Assembly: GCA_029224185.1 (NCBI GenBank)
Contig: CM055191.1
Coordinates: 5,054,036 to 5,118,035, forward strand
Direction: 5' to 3'
DNA: 64,000 nt
Origin: Karalla daura
Taxonomy: Eukaryota > Chordata > Actinopteri > Chaetodontiformes > Leiognathidae
Part shown: positions 21,732-33,200 of the stretch, piece after piece
Numbering within the stretch: position 1 is the stretch's first letter
How the letters are laid out: the number at the start of each line of letters is the position of its first letter
Notes under the pieces: model-generated
Databases searched by the model: none
Told to the model about the DNA's origin: nothing
What the model saw: only the letters and a program-made list of their open reading frames with translations
Position numbers and translations under genes: made by a program

Positions 21732-24700
21732 TCAACTCTGTGCGTTGTCCTCTTTTTCTTGCCGATGGAAGCCCACATTCTGCTTCCTCACCAGTTCAGC
21801 ATAAAGGCCGCCTTTCAGCATCAGCTCCTCATGAGTGCCCTCCTCTCTCACCACCCCGTCGTCCAGGACGATGATGTGGCTCGCCTTCTCCACGACACTC
21901 ATGTTGGTGGAGATCAGCAGCACTGAGCAGTCGTCCAGCTGCTTCAGCAGAGCCTGGTGAACCTGTCCAGAGGAGTCGAGACTCGGTGTCACATGAAGAA
22001 AACATGACATGAACCATGAAGCATGAAGCTGATGAAGTCGGGTGTCCTGCCTGGTGTTCGTTCTCCGTGTCCAGGTCACTGGTGGCGTTATCAAGTATCA
22101 GGATTTTGGGACGTCTGACCAAAGCTCTGGCGATGGCAATGCGCTGCTTCTGGCCTCCAGACACCTGGCCTCCTTTCTCTCCAGCATCTGTCCCACAGGA
22201 GGATGTTAGCTTGCTAGCTTAGCTTGTAAGCTTGTTTGCAAGCTTGTTAGTAACAGCATGTCTAATTTGTTTTAATACATATTTTGATATAGACCAGAAG
22301 GGGTAGGAAAAAGCAAAGCAACTACCTAGAAATTTAGCTGGAAAATTCATGCAGATTTGCTTTGATAGGTACAGAATCTGCAGATCAAACCTGTGTTGTA
22401 TCCCTCCGACAAATCCATGATGAACTTGTGTGCGCTGGCCAGCTTGGCAGCTCTGAACATGTCCTCGTCTGAGGCGTCCTCGCAGCCGTACTTGATGTTC
22501 TCCCGCACGGAGCGAGCAAACAGCGTGCAGTCCTGGCTCACCACAGCAATCTGTCCACAAACAGGACAAAGAGAAAACATCAGTGGCAGTTCATCACAGC
22601 CCTGACGACGGTTTACAATACGGCCCAACACGAGAATAAAACTCTGAGTCGACTCCAAGAAAGTGTTGACCCGTGTTAGAGTTACAGTTAGGAGACACTT
22701 TGAATCATATGAAGTTAAACATTAAAACATTAAAAAACAGCCCACCTTGTCATGTAGGTACCGATCTTTGTAGCTCTGCAGCGGTTTCCCGTCCAGCAGG
22801 ATCTCCCCTGACTGGGGCTGGTAAAACCTCTCCAGCAGCTTCACACAGGTGGACTTCCCTGACCTGTTCAGCCCCACCAGGGCAGTGACCCGGCCTGGTT
22901 TTACCTCCATAGACACGCCCTGGTGGAGGAGAAGGGTGAGGTAAAATGGTAACGACTTATAAAAACAGACAAGACAATGAACAAACAGGCCACACACATA
23001 CCTTGAGCACAAGGCTGTTTTCTTCTGTCTTGCCGGAATAGGAAAAAGTGACGTTTTTGAACTGAATGCATCCCTCCAGATCTCTCGGGGCCAGACTTCC
23101 CTCTGGGGGTACTTTAGGCTTACGATCCAAATATTCAAAGATCTTCTCAGAGGCACCGATTGCCTTCTTCACCTCCGGGTAATAGCGCATGACAGCCTGG
23201 AAGAACAGAAGTGGTAACAATGAGGGACTTTTCCATTTGACTCTTTGAAAGAAGAAAATGAGCCATGAGTCATAAAACCCTTTTCCCTTTATCTTGATCT
23301 GAGGCTCACCTCAACGGCAGAAGCAAACTGCAGCTCGTAGAGGATGAACGACACCAGGTCGCCACTGCTAAAGGCGCCCCTGGTCACCAGAGTCCCTCCA
23401 TAGTACAGGATGCACACCTTCAGGGCCAAAGTGGCCATCTGGAGGAATAAACAATGATTAGATCTTGAAGAAACACTGTGAAATAATAAAAAAAGTCACT
23501 GCATGCACTAAAGTCAATATGAAATAGCTTCACTCGAGCTTGAACTTACACTGTTGGCACATGTAGAGGCTGCATAAGCTGCTGCTTCCTGTTTGTTCAG
23601 GGCGTACGTGTCATCCAGGCACCGTCTGTACCGCTCTGTCTCCCCATCCTCATTGGCAAAGCTCCTCACTGTCTTCATGCAAGAGAAGGTCTCGGTTGCC
23701 AGGTGGTTGGCCTTCGCCAGTGAAGCCTGAACTTTCGTAGCCATAGTCTGAAATGTGGATTTAGAGAAAAAGCAACTGAGACTGAGAAGGTTTTGAGTGG
23801 AAACAACTCTTATGACTACAACTGAAAAGTTGTAAAAACAGTGAGGTCAAAAAAACGGTGAGGTCAAAGATGTCAAAAAAGTTTCCAACAGGATCCTGTT
23901 GAACCCTGTCTGAAGTTTATGGAAGATGGAGGGAGCCTCTGCTTACCTGGTGGAAGTGTCCAGTCAGCTTCGGTATGACCCAGATCAAGGGCAGTCCCAT
24001 GCAAGTGAGCAGGAACATCCTCCATGACTGGGTCACCATGAAGTAGGAGAGGAAGGAGAAACGTGCCGTGTACCACATGAGCAGGCTCAGCTTCTCGCTG
24101 AGCGCCTCGCTCATGTCGTTGGTGTCCGTGGTGATGCGTGACACCAGTTCACCTGTAACAGATGCCCCATCAGACTGTTATGAGGAGCAGAAAGTGACTA
24201 TGTTGCACTGGGACAAGACTGGCAACCCGTGGGTTAAATCCTATTACTGCCTCTCTGGTGAGATGAGAAGATAAAGGAAGACAGGAGTTACCGGTCGGGT
24301 TGGCATCAAAGAAAGCGATCTCCTGCTTGAGCACAGCCTGGAAGACGTAGCCCTGCACGGAGGTGTGGACCAGGCTCATGGTGACGTTGTACATGAGGTC
24401 ACAGAGAAACTCCAGCACGGCACTGAGGAACACACAAGAGGATGACCACGGCATGGAAATCACCTAAAATCATGGAATCTTAGCACTACTGTCTATGGAG
24501 GATGCAGATATATATAAACACACATATACATGTATATTCTTCTTTGCTTCTAAACCAAATAGTGATCTGAATAAACGCTCTTCCTTCAATTTATAATAAA
24601 TATAGGTTGCAGAATTTGATACACAGACCTTATGAACTTGAAGGATTACCTGGCAATAGTGAGTAGAGTCATGATTGTGATGGCCTCTGTGAAGGCATCA

Positions 24701-25737
24701 GGTGACTGTTCGTTTTTGATCCAGTCAGCCACACGCCCCGTGTACTGAGGAATAGCCATCTCTCCTGCAATCACATGTTCACACAAACCACAATGTAAGG
24801 ACTCATCCGTTCCTCTACATTTCAGACTTTGGGGAATATACAGTTTGTTTGATCCTGAGTAGATGACACATAGTGATGGAAGGAGCTAGAATTATCTGAG
24901 TTCTTATTACCGTAAGAGGAGAGAACCACGAGACAGAGGACACCAACAAAGCGCCACAGATAGGGCTGCATGTAGACAAGCAGCTTCTTCAGAGGGCTCC
25001 CAGCGTCCTCTCGAGGCGTCTCGGGAGGCGTCCTCGTCCACAGAGAGGAGACGTAGCGACCGCAGGACGCGAGGCGAGAAGACACGTAGCGGCTCCAGTA
25101 GAGCCACGCCACCACTGTCACAGCATAACCCTGCAACACCTGCAACACAAAGAGGAGAGAGATATGACGTGAAATGACCGAGAGACTGAATGAAATGGCA
25201 TTTGACCAGTCTTTAATAGGCTGGTTCGCCAGTCTATTGCATCCTCTGCCTCTGCCCTATGGGCACTGGAGATCATACCCTGGAGTCTATCATGCCTCAC
25301 ATGCCTCAGCACATTAGAGGGTAGTAATGCGCTAACTGCATCATTACTTATGAAGGCGTCCATGTTTGCTCTATCTGTTTGCGCTCGCTACCAGAAAACA
25401 TCACACAGCCTCTCACCCTCTGCCAGGTGTGCCATCCCCACACCTCCTCCTCGGTGGAGTAGCCCAGCACCCAGAGCAGAGAGGTGTACGCCGGGAAGTG
25501 GAGGCAGAGGACCGCTAAGCTCTGCAGGCCCTCGAAGCTTCTCATCCAGGGCAGGCTGTGAGAGGAGGTGAAGGTGAGGAGGCCCAGGAGGAAGGCCCTG
25601 GTCACCCCGCCCACCCACAGGGTGATGAACGGGTGGGAGAGGAGGAGAGGCGAGAGCTGGGCCCGGAGGACGGTGTGCACCACACACACATCCAAGCACA
25701 CAAACAGCAGGGGGAAGAAGTAGCTCATTTTTTGCAT
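21732..25737 (-). CDS. tap1: Antigen peptide transporter 1 (ABCB2)
   Basis: Twelve coding exons: 25737-25417 (exon itself from 25749), 25139-24911, 24764-24650, 24422-24292, 24152-23947, 23747-23550, 23438-23310, 23196-23002, 22919-22746, 22550-22391, 22187-22051, 21962-21732; 741 aa. TAP1 pairs with TAP2 in the ER membrane and pumps cytosolic peptides for MHC class I loading. It is TAP1 rather than TAP2 or ABCB9: SSYGEMAIP, TIASAVLEF, TVRSFANEDGE, SSGDLVSFILYELQF-like and SEKIFEYLDR all align with TAP1. Walker A is at 524-532 (GLNRSGKST), the signature at 628-632 (VSGGQ), Walker B at 648-652. The residue after Walker B is Asn (653), not Glu; the switch His is replaced by Thr (684). The start is the first ATG after a strong acceptor (25750), so an untranslated exon lies upstream. 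The exon 11 donor is GC (GC-AG intron). Confidence 0.95.
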
Positions 25738-26339
25738 AATGCTCAGGCTCTGTGGAAACAACAGAGAGCAGGGTTAGAGGCTGAAACCGAAACAAAGATG
25801 TCTATCTATCTATAATAACCTAACATAGTTATGCTCGAGGTTTAATCCACAGCGACAGGTCATAATCTGTATGATTATTATATGTTAGTTAAGTCTATCC
25901 CTTGTACGACCCATGTATCTGTACAAAAAAGTATCTAGAAGTCGAAATGATCTGCTTAAACAATAGACAAACAAGCAACTACTGACATAATCGCTAACTT
26001 TTTAAATGCCTGGTTTCTGTCTTATGTTATATAATCTTATGACACATTTACATGGAGATATAACTTTCTCTTTGTCTTTGTTTATGGACATTGTTCGAGG
26101 GATTTTGGGACCAAACTATACACAGTGTATACACTGCATACAAATACATAACTCAGGTCAATATAAGTATCTATATATCTCTATATATCTATGGAGAGAT
26201 ATGCAAAACTGTACAGTGTGAATAAATTGTAAACTTCGAATAAAACCTGATTAGACCGTTGTAATGAAGCAGACTAGGATGTCCTTGAGTTTGAGGAGTC
26301 AGTGCTTTCAGTTTGCTGCAGATGGCTCCCCTGCTTTAC

Positions 26340-26349
26340 TTTCGTTTTC
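26340..26349. promoter_or_regulatory. ISRE / IRF element, tap1 upstream (proximal)
   Basis: TTTCGTTTTC, that is GAAAACGAAA on the tap1 strand, an exact GAAANNGAAA match. It lies about 600 bases upstream of the first coding exon, probably inside the 5' UTR intron. Confidence 0.5.
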
Positions 26350-26540
26350 ATCCACACTGCTGATTTCTTGTAAATGCTCAACTCTGCACAATAACTACAC
26401 AAACCTCCCACCGTACACACGACTGCCAGCAGGTACGGCACTCAGAAACACAGCGTTTTAGCCGGAATTAAAGCCAGGCACAAGTCAAGATATCGCATTT
26501 CAACTCCTGTCTGCAGAACTCGTCATAGAGGCCGACTTAC

Positions 26541-26541
26541 G
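26541..26541 (-). promoter_or_regulatory. Candidate splice donor of tap1 untranslated exon 1
   Basis: On the minus strand GGTGAAC is followed by GTAAGTCGG, a near-consensus donor. It would join to the acceptor at 25750. A second candidate (CAG followed by GTGAGC) is at 26702. Confidence 0.35.
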
Positions 26542-26610
26542 TTCACCGATCGGCGTCGGTAGCGTCTGGGAAGGAAAACCACACCGAAATGTATAATGTG
26601 AATAAAACTG

Positions 26611-26646
<36 letters not shown>

Positions 26647-26703
26647 CTCCTCGCTTCTGTCTGCTGCCAGTTCACACGTCGCCCGGTCGAGGTGTGCTCA
26701 CCT

Positions 26704-26715
26704 GAAACCGAAAGT
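26704..26715. promoter_or_regulatory. ISRE / IRF element, tap1 promoter (distal)
   Basis: GAAACCGAAAGT on the plus strand matches GAAANNGAAA exactly. It lies just upstream of the probable tap1 first exon, where mammalian TAP1 also has an interferon-response element. The match is short, so function is inferred from position and from there being two. Confidence 0.55.
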
Positions 26716-26972
26716 AAGTTCAGTTTTGTAGCAGATCGAGGGACGGAAAGTACCTACCAGGTCAGCTGTGCCTCGGAGGTGGAGGAGGGAGGGTAAAAAA
26801 CACATCCAACACGTCGTCTGTGTTTCCTTTTAGGATTTAACCGAGTTAACATAAGGCAGCGACGACGAGGCACACGCTACAGTACGAGCCGACAGAAATT
26901 ATGTGGCGTGTGTCAGCGTCTGTCGCCCAACAGCGACACCATGCGGCCAGAGGCGGAACTACATCACAACAT

Positions 26973-27384
<412 letters not shown>

Positions 27385-28398
27385 TATTTAATCTTCTTCG
27401 TCTTATCTTAACATTTTCTTAGCATGTTTTCCCTGTGCATTTAACACTGTTATATGCAGTACATACGTACAAAACGAGTCGTGGCATGCTGGATCCAAAT
27501 CGCTACTACAGTTTACTGCAGAGATGTTCACGTAGCAGTTGGAGAGGGGCAGATGTGAATACTCACATGAGTCCTGTCACACTGCCTTTGCTGCTACTGC
27601 AGTACAGCAACAGTCCTGTTGTATTAACAGTGCTGGCCCCTCAGTGTGTGTGACCCCCGGCGAGGCTGCTGTGTTGTCTCGACCCATCAACACATCAGAG
27701 GGGACGAAACCCAGCAGAGACTTTGAACCCCCAATGGTTTCCTTCCTTCCTCCTTTACTTCCTTCTTTCCTCCTGCTTTCATGTTTCAAGGATGTGATGG
27801 GTCAGGTCGCAAGTAGTTTTTACTATTTAAGCAGCCTGTGAGCGCCTATGCATCACTCATGCAGACACATGTTCCCTTTTATGTATATTTTTAAGCGATT
27901 TATTGTGGATGGAAAGCCTATTTTAAACCTGTCGGTTGTTTTTAGTGGCAGGGCAGCTGCACAGATGGCAATGGTTGACCAGGACCATGCCCCATGTTGG
28001 TTTGAAATCTCTGAGCTAGAATCAACCAGCTAAAACTTGAATGTGCTGCATTCTATCTCTCAGATATCTCAGACTTTGATGGTAACGTTTTCATATTATC
28101 ACTAGCTAAAAAGCATATGATGCATTGCTAAGTAAATGCAGAAGTATTAATAATTTTGATCCGACTTTATAACACATAAACCTTTAAATTTCACCACAGA
28201 ATCAGTACTTTTATTTGTTCATAATTCCTATATTGAAAGTACTGAAAGAAGCTACTCTACTTGCTTCACAACATTATTTATGTACTTCTGCTTCGCACCA
28301 CTGTGTGACTGTTTTATTTGGGTGACGGTGTTTTGTTTTTTTTGTTTTGTTTTGTTTTTTTAATCCATTTCTGAATAAGGAAACAGGAGCTGAGCTGA

Positions 28399-28410
28399 TG
28401 CGCATGCGCA
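28399..28410. promoter_or_regulatory. NRF1-type palindrome
   Basis: TGCGCATGCGCA is an exact, fully palindromic NRF1 consensus. It is followed at once by ACCATGGAAGCGCGC, a well-placed ATG that opens only a 14-codon frame. No gene is recognised downstream. Confidence 0.4.
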
Positions 28411-29236
28411 ACCATGGAAGCGCGCTGCACACAGCTGATTAGCAAAATAAACGCGTAATCAAAAGCGTGTACAGATGTCGTGTTTCTCTCTACGCCAGAG
28501 CCTCAATGGAGTGAACCAGTGGTGGAAGCGACGGGTCTACGAGACGTCCTCAGATCTTTAGCACTATGTAAGCAAGCCGGAAATACGAGTTTTTCTGACA
28601 GTTTTGGCCTGTATAGAGAGCAGACAGGCGTCAAAGTCCCCGACATATGCGATGTGAACACCTGTACAGCTGTTAACGCTCACCTTTTGCTCTCAATGTC
28701 AGGCCTGCAACGCCTTCAACATCTGGATTAAGATCAGACAGACTGCAACATGTGTGTTGTGTCTCAGCAACTGCAGCAATGGAGGACATTTGTCTCCTTC
28801 CCGAAGCTCCCAGTGAACCCCCCAGTTCATAAAACTACAGACACCTGGGCCTTGGGTCTTTGTGCAGTTTGCTTTCAGGTCTTAACCAGATGTCTGTGCT
28901 GCTTTATCCCAGATCCCCTGCATGTCAGTGATGGAAGAAGGAAATATGACAGTTCTTCAAAGTTTCTCTAACAGAGCTCAGATGCTGCAGACACAAGTAA
29001 GTTTGCTGATGTTTGGTGTACACGATGAATGTGAACTGCAAGCAAACTTGTCAAAATGTCAATGAAATAGGAATCTATTCACACTTCAGTATCTGACATT
29101 AACTATATGCTTCCAATAATGAACCTACTTTTGTCACTTGTTTTCCTAGCATTTCTTCACGCATTGTCAAGAAATGGAAACACTAATCTGGATAAATCAG
29201 GCAGTAGCAAAAAAGCCTATGTAAAGAAACACAATA

Positions 29237-29640
29237 AAGATGGCGAGACTATGACAAAACAACAGAGAGTGCTGTGGCTGAGATGCAACTCCGACGCCTG
29301 CAGGAAATCATCAAACCGGCTCTGCAGTGACATCGACAAAGAGGGGGACGATGTTTGAGGAATTCTGGCAGCGCATGAACAGGGATCACAGAAAACACTA
29401 CGTAGCAAGACAAGTGGACTGTGGCCCCCTCCCGTAGAGAGGTCCTGGGCCATGGGGTCCTGGTCGAGACGCTCGGTCCCACTCCCATATCGTTTAATGG
29501 TGGAAGGCAAAAGGAAGCAAATGTGCAGAAACATGTTCCTGTCCACACTGGGGATAGGAGAGTGGTCTGTGCTCGACTGGGCCCAGAGAGGAGCATTCAG
29601 AGAGCAGGGTCTACTGTGGAGGTCACACAGGGTGAGTGGG
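29237..29640 (+). pseudogene. Decayed gene relic, possibly transposon-associated
   Basis: Protein-like segments occur in three different frames in a row: LRCNSDACRKSSNRLCSDI at about 29277-29335, FEEFWQRMNRDHRKHY at about 29355-29403, then KRKQMCRNMFLSTLGIGEW at about 29509-29566. The order resembles a cysteine-containing N-terminal region found in multicopy fish and invertebrate ORFs, which I remember only in outline. Frame changes and stops between segments indicate a dead copy unless introns are hidden. Ends are approximate. Confidence 0.35.
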
Positions 29641-30290
29641 ATTTAGTTTTTACTTCAAATACTTCATTTTTACTGCATATAAAGATGATGACACAATTGT
29701 ACCTGAAAATCTGAAAAAAAAGTTAATTAACAGTGGCAGGGTTTTCCAAGCAAAGTAGCCATGATGCTTAATAATAAGATTGTGTGTGTGTGTGTGTGTG
29801 TGTGTGTTTCTAGTCTTTTCTAATAAAGGTCAAATTCAAATCACGCCATCCCCTAAACACCCTGCAGCTTTTTGCATGTTGATATAACGGCTCTCGAGCA
29901 GCTCCCACACTCACTCAGGGGGACTCTTTCCCAAGTTCACACACACATACACATACACGCACACACATACACATACACATACACACATATATGGTCATCA
30001 CCCTCCTATTCTTCTCCACACAGTGGCAGGAAGTTGTCCGGATTTCCGCAGTGACTCTGAAACAAAAAAAAAAAAAGGAGAGAACAGAAAAGAAAGAGCA
30101 GGAGCCCGGAGCGGGCTGGGTGGTGCTGCTGCTGGAGGAAGGTGTCGGTGGTGATGGGACGACACTCGGAGTGAAGCGCTCAGCGGGAACAGCTGGACCA
30201 CAGCGCCGGCTCCAGCCTCCATGAAGGTGTGAAACGTCCGGGGAACGTCCGAGCTGCCGACCCCGGAGCCAGCCCCTGAAGCAGCTGAAG

Positions 30291-33200
30291 ATGTGGGCTG
30301 TGGCGGCACTGCTCCTGCTGGGCCTGAGCCACGCAGGTCAAGGTGAGTCTTTCACGCTCCCAGTGACGTTCATGTGAAGATCCCAACTATGGTGTCCTCA
30401 GAACAGCCACGGAGAGAAACGATTGATCTGAATCCAAAAACTGGCATCTTCCACAGTATGGAACATGACTTGTTGAATTAGAGCCACCTATCTGTGAAGT
30501 ACAGAATACAATATTCCTCCTAAAATTTATATTTGGAGAACTAGGTAAATTTCTTGCTTTATTTTTTTTCATTTGGCTTGATTTATCTTTAAACCATATT
30601 CAGCTACGAACCAAATATGACCCAATTCATATCTCCATTTTAAGTGGAGATTTTGAGTAACACTAATTTTGACAAACTTTTTATGAAACAGATTTTGAAA
30701 ACAAACTCAAAAGTGCCTTTCTTTACACTTTTATGAAAGTCCACGTTCATCCAGTTTGGATTTTTCTGATGTGTATTCAAAAATAGATGAGGGTTAATGT
30801 CTCCTGTGCCAGGAAGCCTCTGTGCTGATCATGTGTCTAACACCAAGCGTGGTGTCTAATTTCAGCTCTATTGTTCGTGCCTTTTTTTTTCTGCTCTGAT
30901 TTGATGTCCGTGCACACACCTGCCAAGCCCATTGTCCAACTCCATCACATTCCTCATTGCCAGGGCGACAACCTTTAACCTTTTATAAGGCCCGGCCCAC
31001 TCCATTTCCTGTTTCTATTCACTTCTCGTGGAAACTTCCTGTTTATGTCGGACCTGTTTCCTGTCCCCTTTAACAGGCCGTATCAGGGCCCACCTTTCAC
31101 GGCTCGACCTGCTCTGTTATGACGAGCTGCTCGCGCTCTGAAACAATGAGGTCTGAGCTGCCGGCACGATAAGCACAGAAACACTGCGAGAGCACAATAG
31201 AATATTTTGAATTTATCATTTGCATTTATTTTATCAACACGCAAACGTGCTGCTGGAGTTCTGCTGTCATGTGAATGGACAGATTCATAGATGCGACATT
31301 AGCGAAATCCACTGCAGAGCATCTGTAGGACTGCAACGACCGAATTCATTTTGTAGTCAATTAATCCATTGATTATTGTCTTGATTTCTGAAATTATCCT
31401 AAAGCAATGAAAATTCTAAATTCCTGTTTCCCAAAAGCCAAGAAAAGCTATTTAAGTGACTTTTAATGGTCACTTTGTTCCATTTTCTGTCATCGCGGAC
31501 TAAAGAAACCAGAAAATACTCTATATTGACTTTATATCTTGAAATCCTTCACAAATTTCTAATAAATGTGGTTATTTTTATTGCTGTCCATTATTTTACT
31601 AATCAAGTAATTCATTAGCAAACTTAAATAAGATTCAGAATCAAAACAAAGACAATGATGGGGAGACCAGCTATCCTCGACAATCCACCAGTATTACTTT
31701 TAATTCGTGAGAAAACCAGGATATTAATGCACAACGCTGTAGGCTTTTTAACATTTTCAGCATTAATCTGTGTCTGCCTCCTCAGCTGTGTCTGGAGACC
31801 CATGGAGCCAGTGCCCTGGAAACAGAAAGTGTCAGGACAAGTTTGGAGACGGCTCCTGTGACACAGACTGTTTGGGGTCCAAGTGTCTCATGGACGGCTT
31901 CGACTGTGTCAAGGAGAGGACCCCGTGCAAGTAAAATCAGTTTCCAACACCTTAGAACTATAAAAAAAACAAACATTCTCAATTCAGAAGTATTGCTTGA
32001 CTGATATTTTCTGCAGTTTCTGAATTCAAATGATTCAAATCAGAGAGACACGTTTACTCTCTCTATCTGGTAATAATAGACACATTTTGTCTACTTGAAT
32101 CTTTGTCTTTTTCACAATTTCATCCCTTTTTTTACTTTTCTTGTTTGGACCAAGATTTAGATCCTCCAAAAGTAAAGTAGAGTTGAGTAGACCCTCAATC
32201 TTATTTTGCCAGATCTTGATTTCTCTCTCTCTCTCTCTCTGTCTCTCTCTGTCTCCATCCCTTTCCATCATGTATCTCAGTCCAGGTCACATACTGTACT
32301 GCAGGGACCACTACGCCAACTCGCACTGCGAGCAGGGATGCAACAACGCTCGCTGTGGGTGGGACGGGAGCGACTGCTTCAAGCACCAGAGCCCCATCTG
32401 GGCCAAAGGCACCCTGGTCCTGCACACCAAGAGCCCCCTGCAGCAGGGCGCTCTGTTCAACAGCTCCCTGCTATGGGCGCTCAGCGTCCTCCTCCGGTCG
32501 CCCCTCAAGCTCAGAGGCTCCGCCCCCCTCGCCAGCAACAGGAACCAGTATGAATTTGACGCCCAGAAGCTCGCCAAACTGCTGACTCAGGCACCGCCGG
32601 CCGACTCGGACGGGTAGGTCCAACCAGCCCAGTCTGGACGCGTCTATCCAGGTCTATTCATGAGATTTTACAAGGTGAATCAGAATTGATTGGTTTCCTC
32701 TAAAAATACCTCCATCGAACAAAATATCACAGTGTTTGTCATTTCGATCTATCTTGAAGAGAAAGTGGGGTGATTACAGATCCCTGGAGAACTAAAAGAA
32801 GATATTCACATATTTAGGTTTTACAGCAAACTTTTTCAGTGGTATTTTTTGTATGTTTTGGAACTTTTACCAAATGATTGAGATGTGCCAGACCGTATGA
32901 ACTCATCCTGACACACCTACTGCACAGCCTCAGTAATGACGTGCGTGCCCTTTTCCTCACGCTTCCTTCCTGCTCTCTTTCTTTCCCAGCTCGCTCCTCT
33001 TCGTTCAAGTGGACAACAGGCCGTGCTCCCGCCAGCCCTCTACCTGTTTCCTCCACGCCGCCGAGGCAGCCAGCTTCATAAACGCAGCCAGGCAGAAGTC
33101 CTCCTCCATCCCTACCCGGCCGGAGTTGTCAGACATTGTCAGTGTGAGAGGTGTGCCAGAGGAAATAGGAAGCAGAAAGGAGGAACCTGTGGTAGAGGAA

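Larger units (their letters stand above)
27385..30290. other. Intergenic, tap1 upstream to the Notch-like gene
   Basis: About 2.9 kb without a confident gene. It holds a CpG-containing patch with an NRF1-type palindrome at 28399, a decayed coding relic at 29.2-29.65 kb, CA/TG repeats at 29781-29807 and 29936-29989, and the 5' UTR of the Notch-like gene (about 30000-30290). Splice-like sites at 28980-29000 and 29150 suggest remains of a multi-exon gene. Confidence 0.5.

Noticed and set aside
21732..25737. Calling the ABC half-transporter TAP2 or ABCB9
   Set aside because: The membrane part and linker motifs align with TAP1, and the non-catalytic residue after Walker B is a TAP1 trait; TAP2 and ABCB9 keep LDEATSALD.
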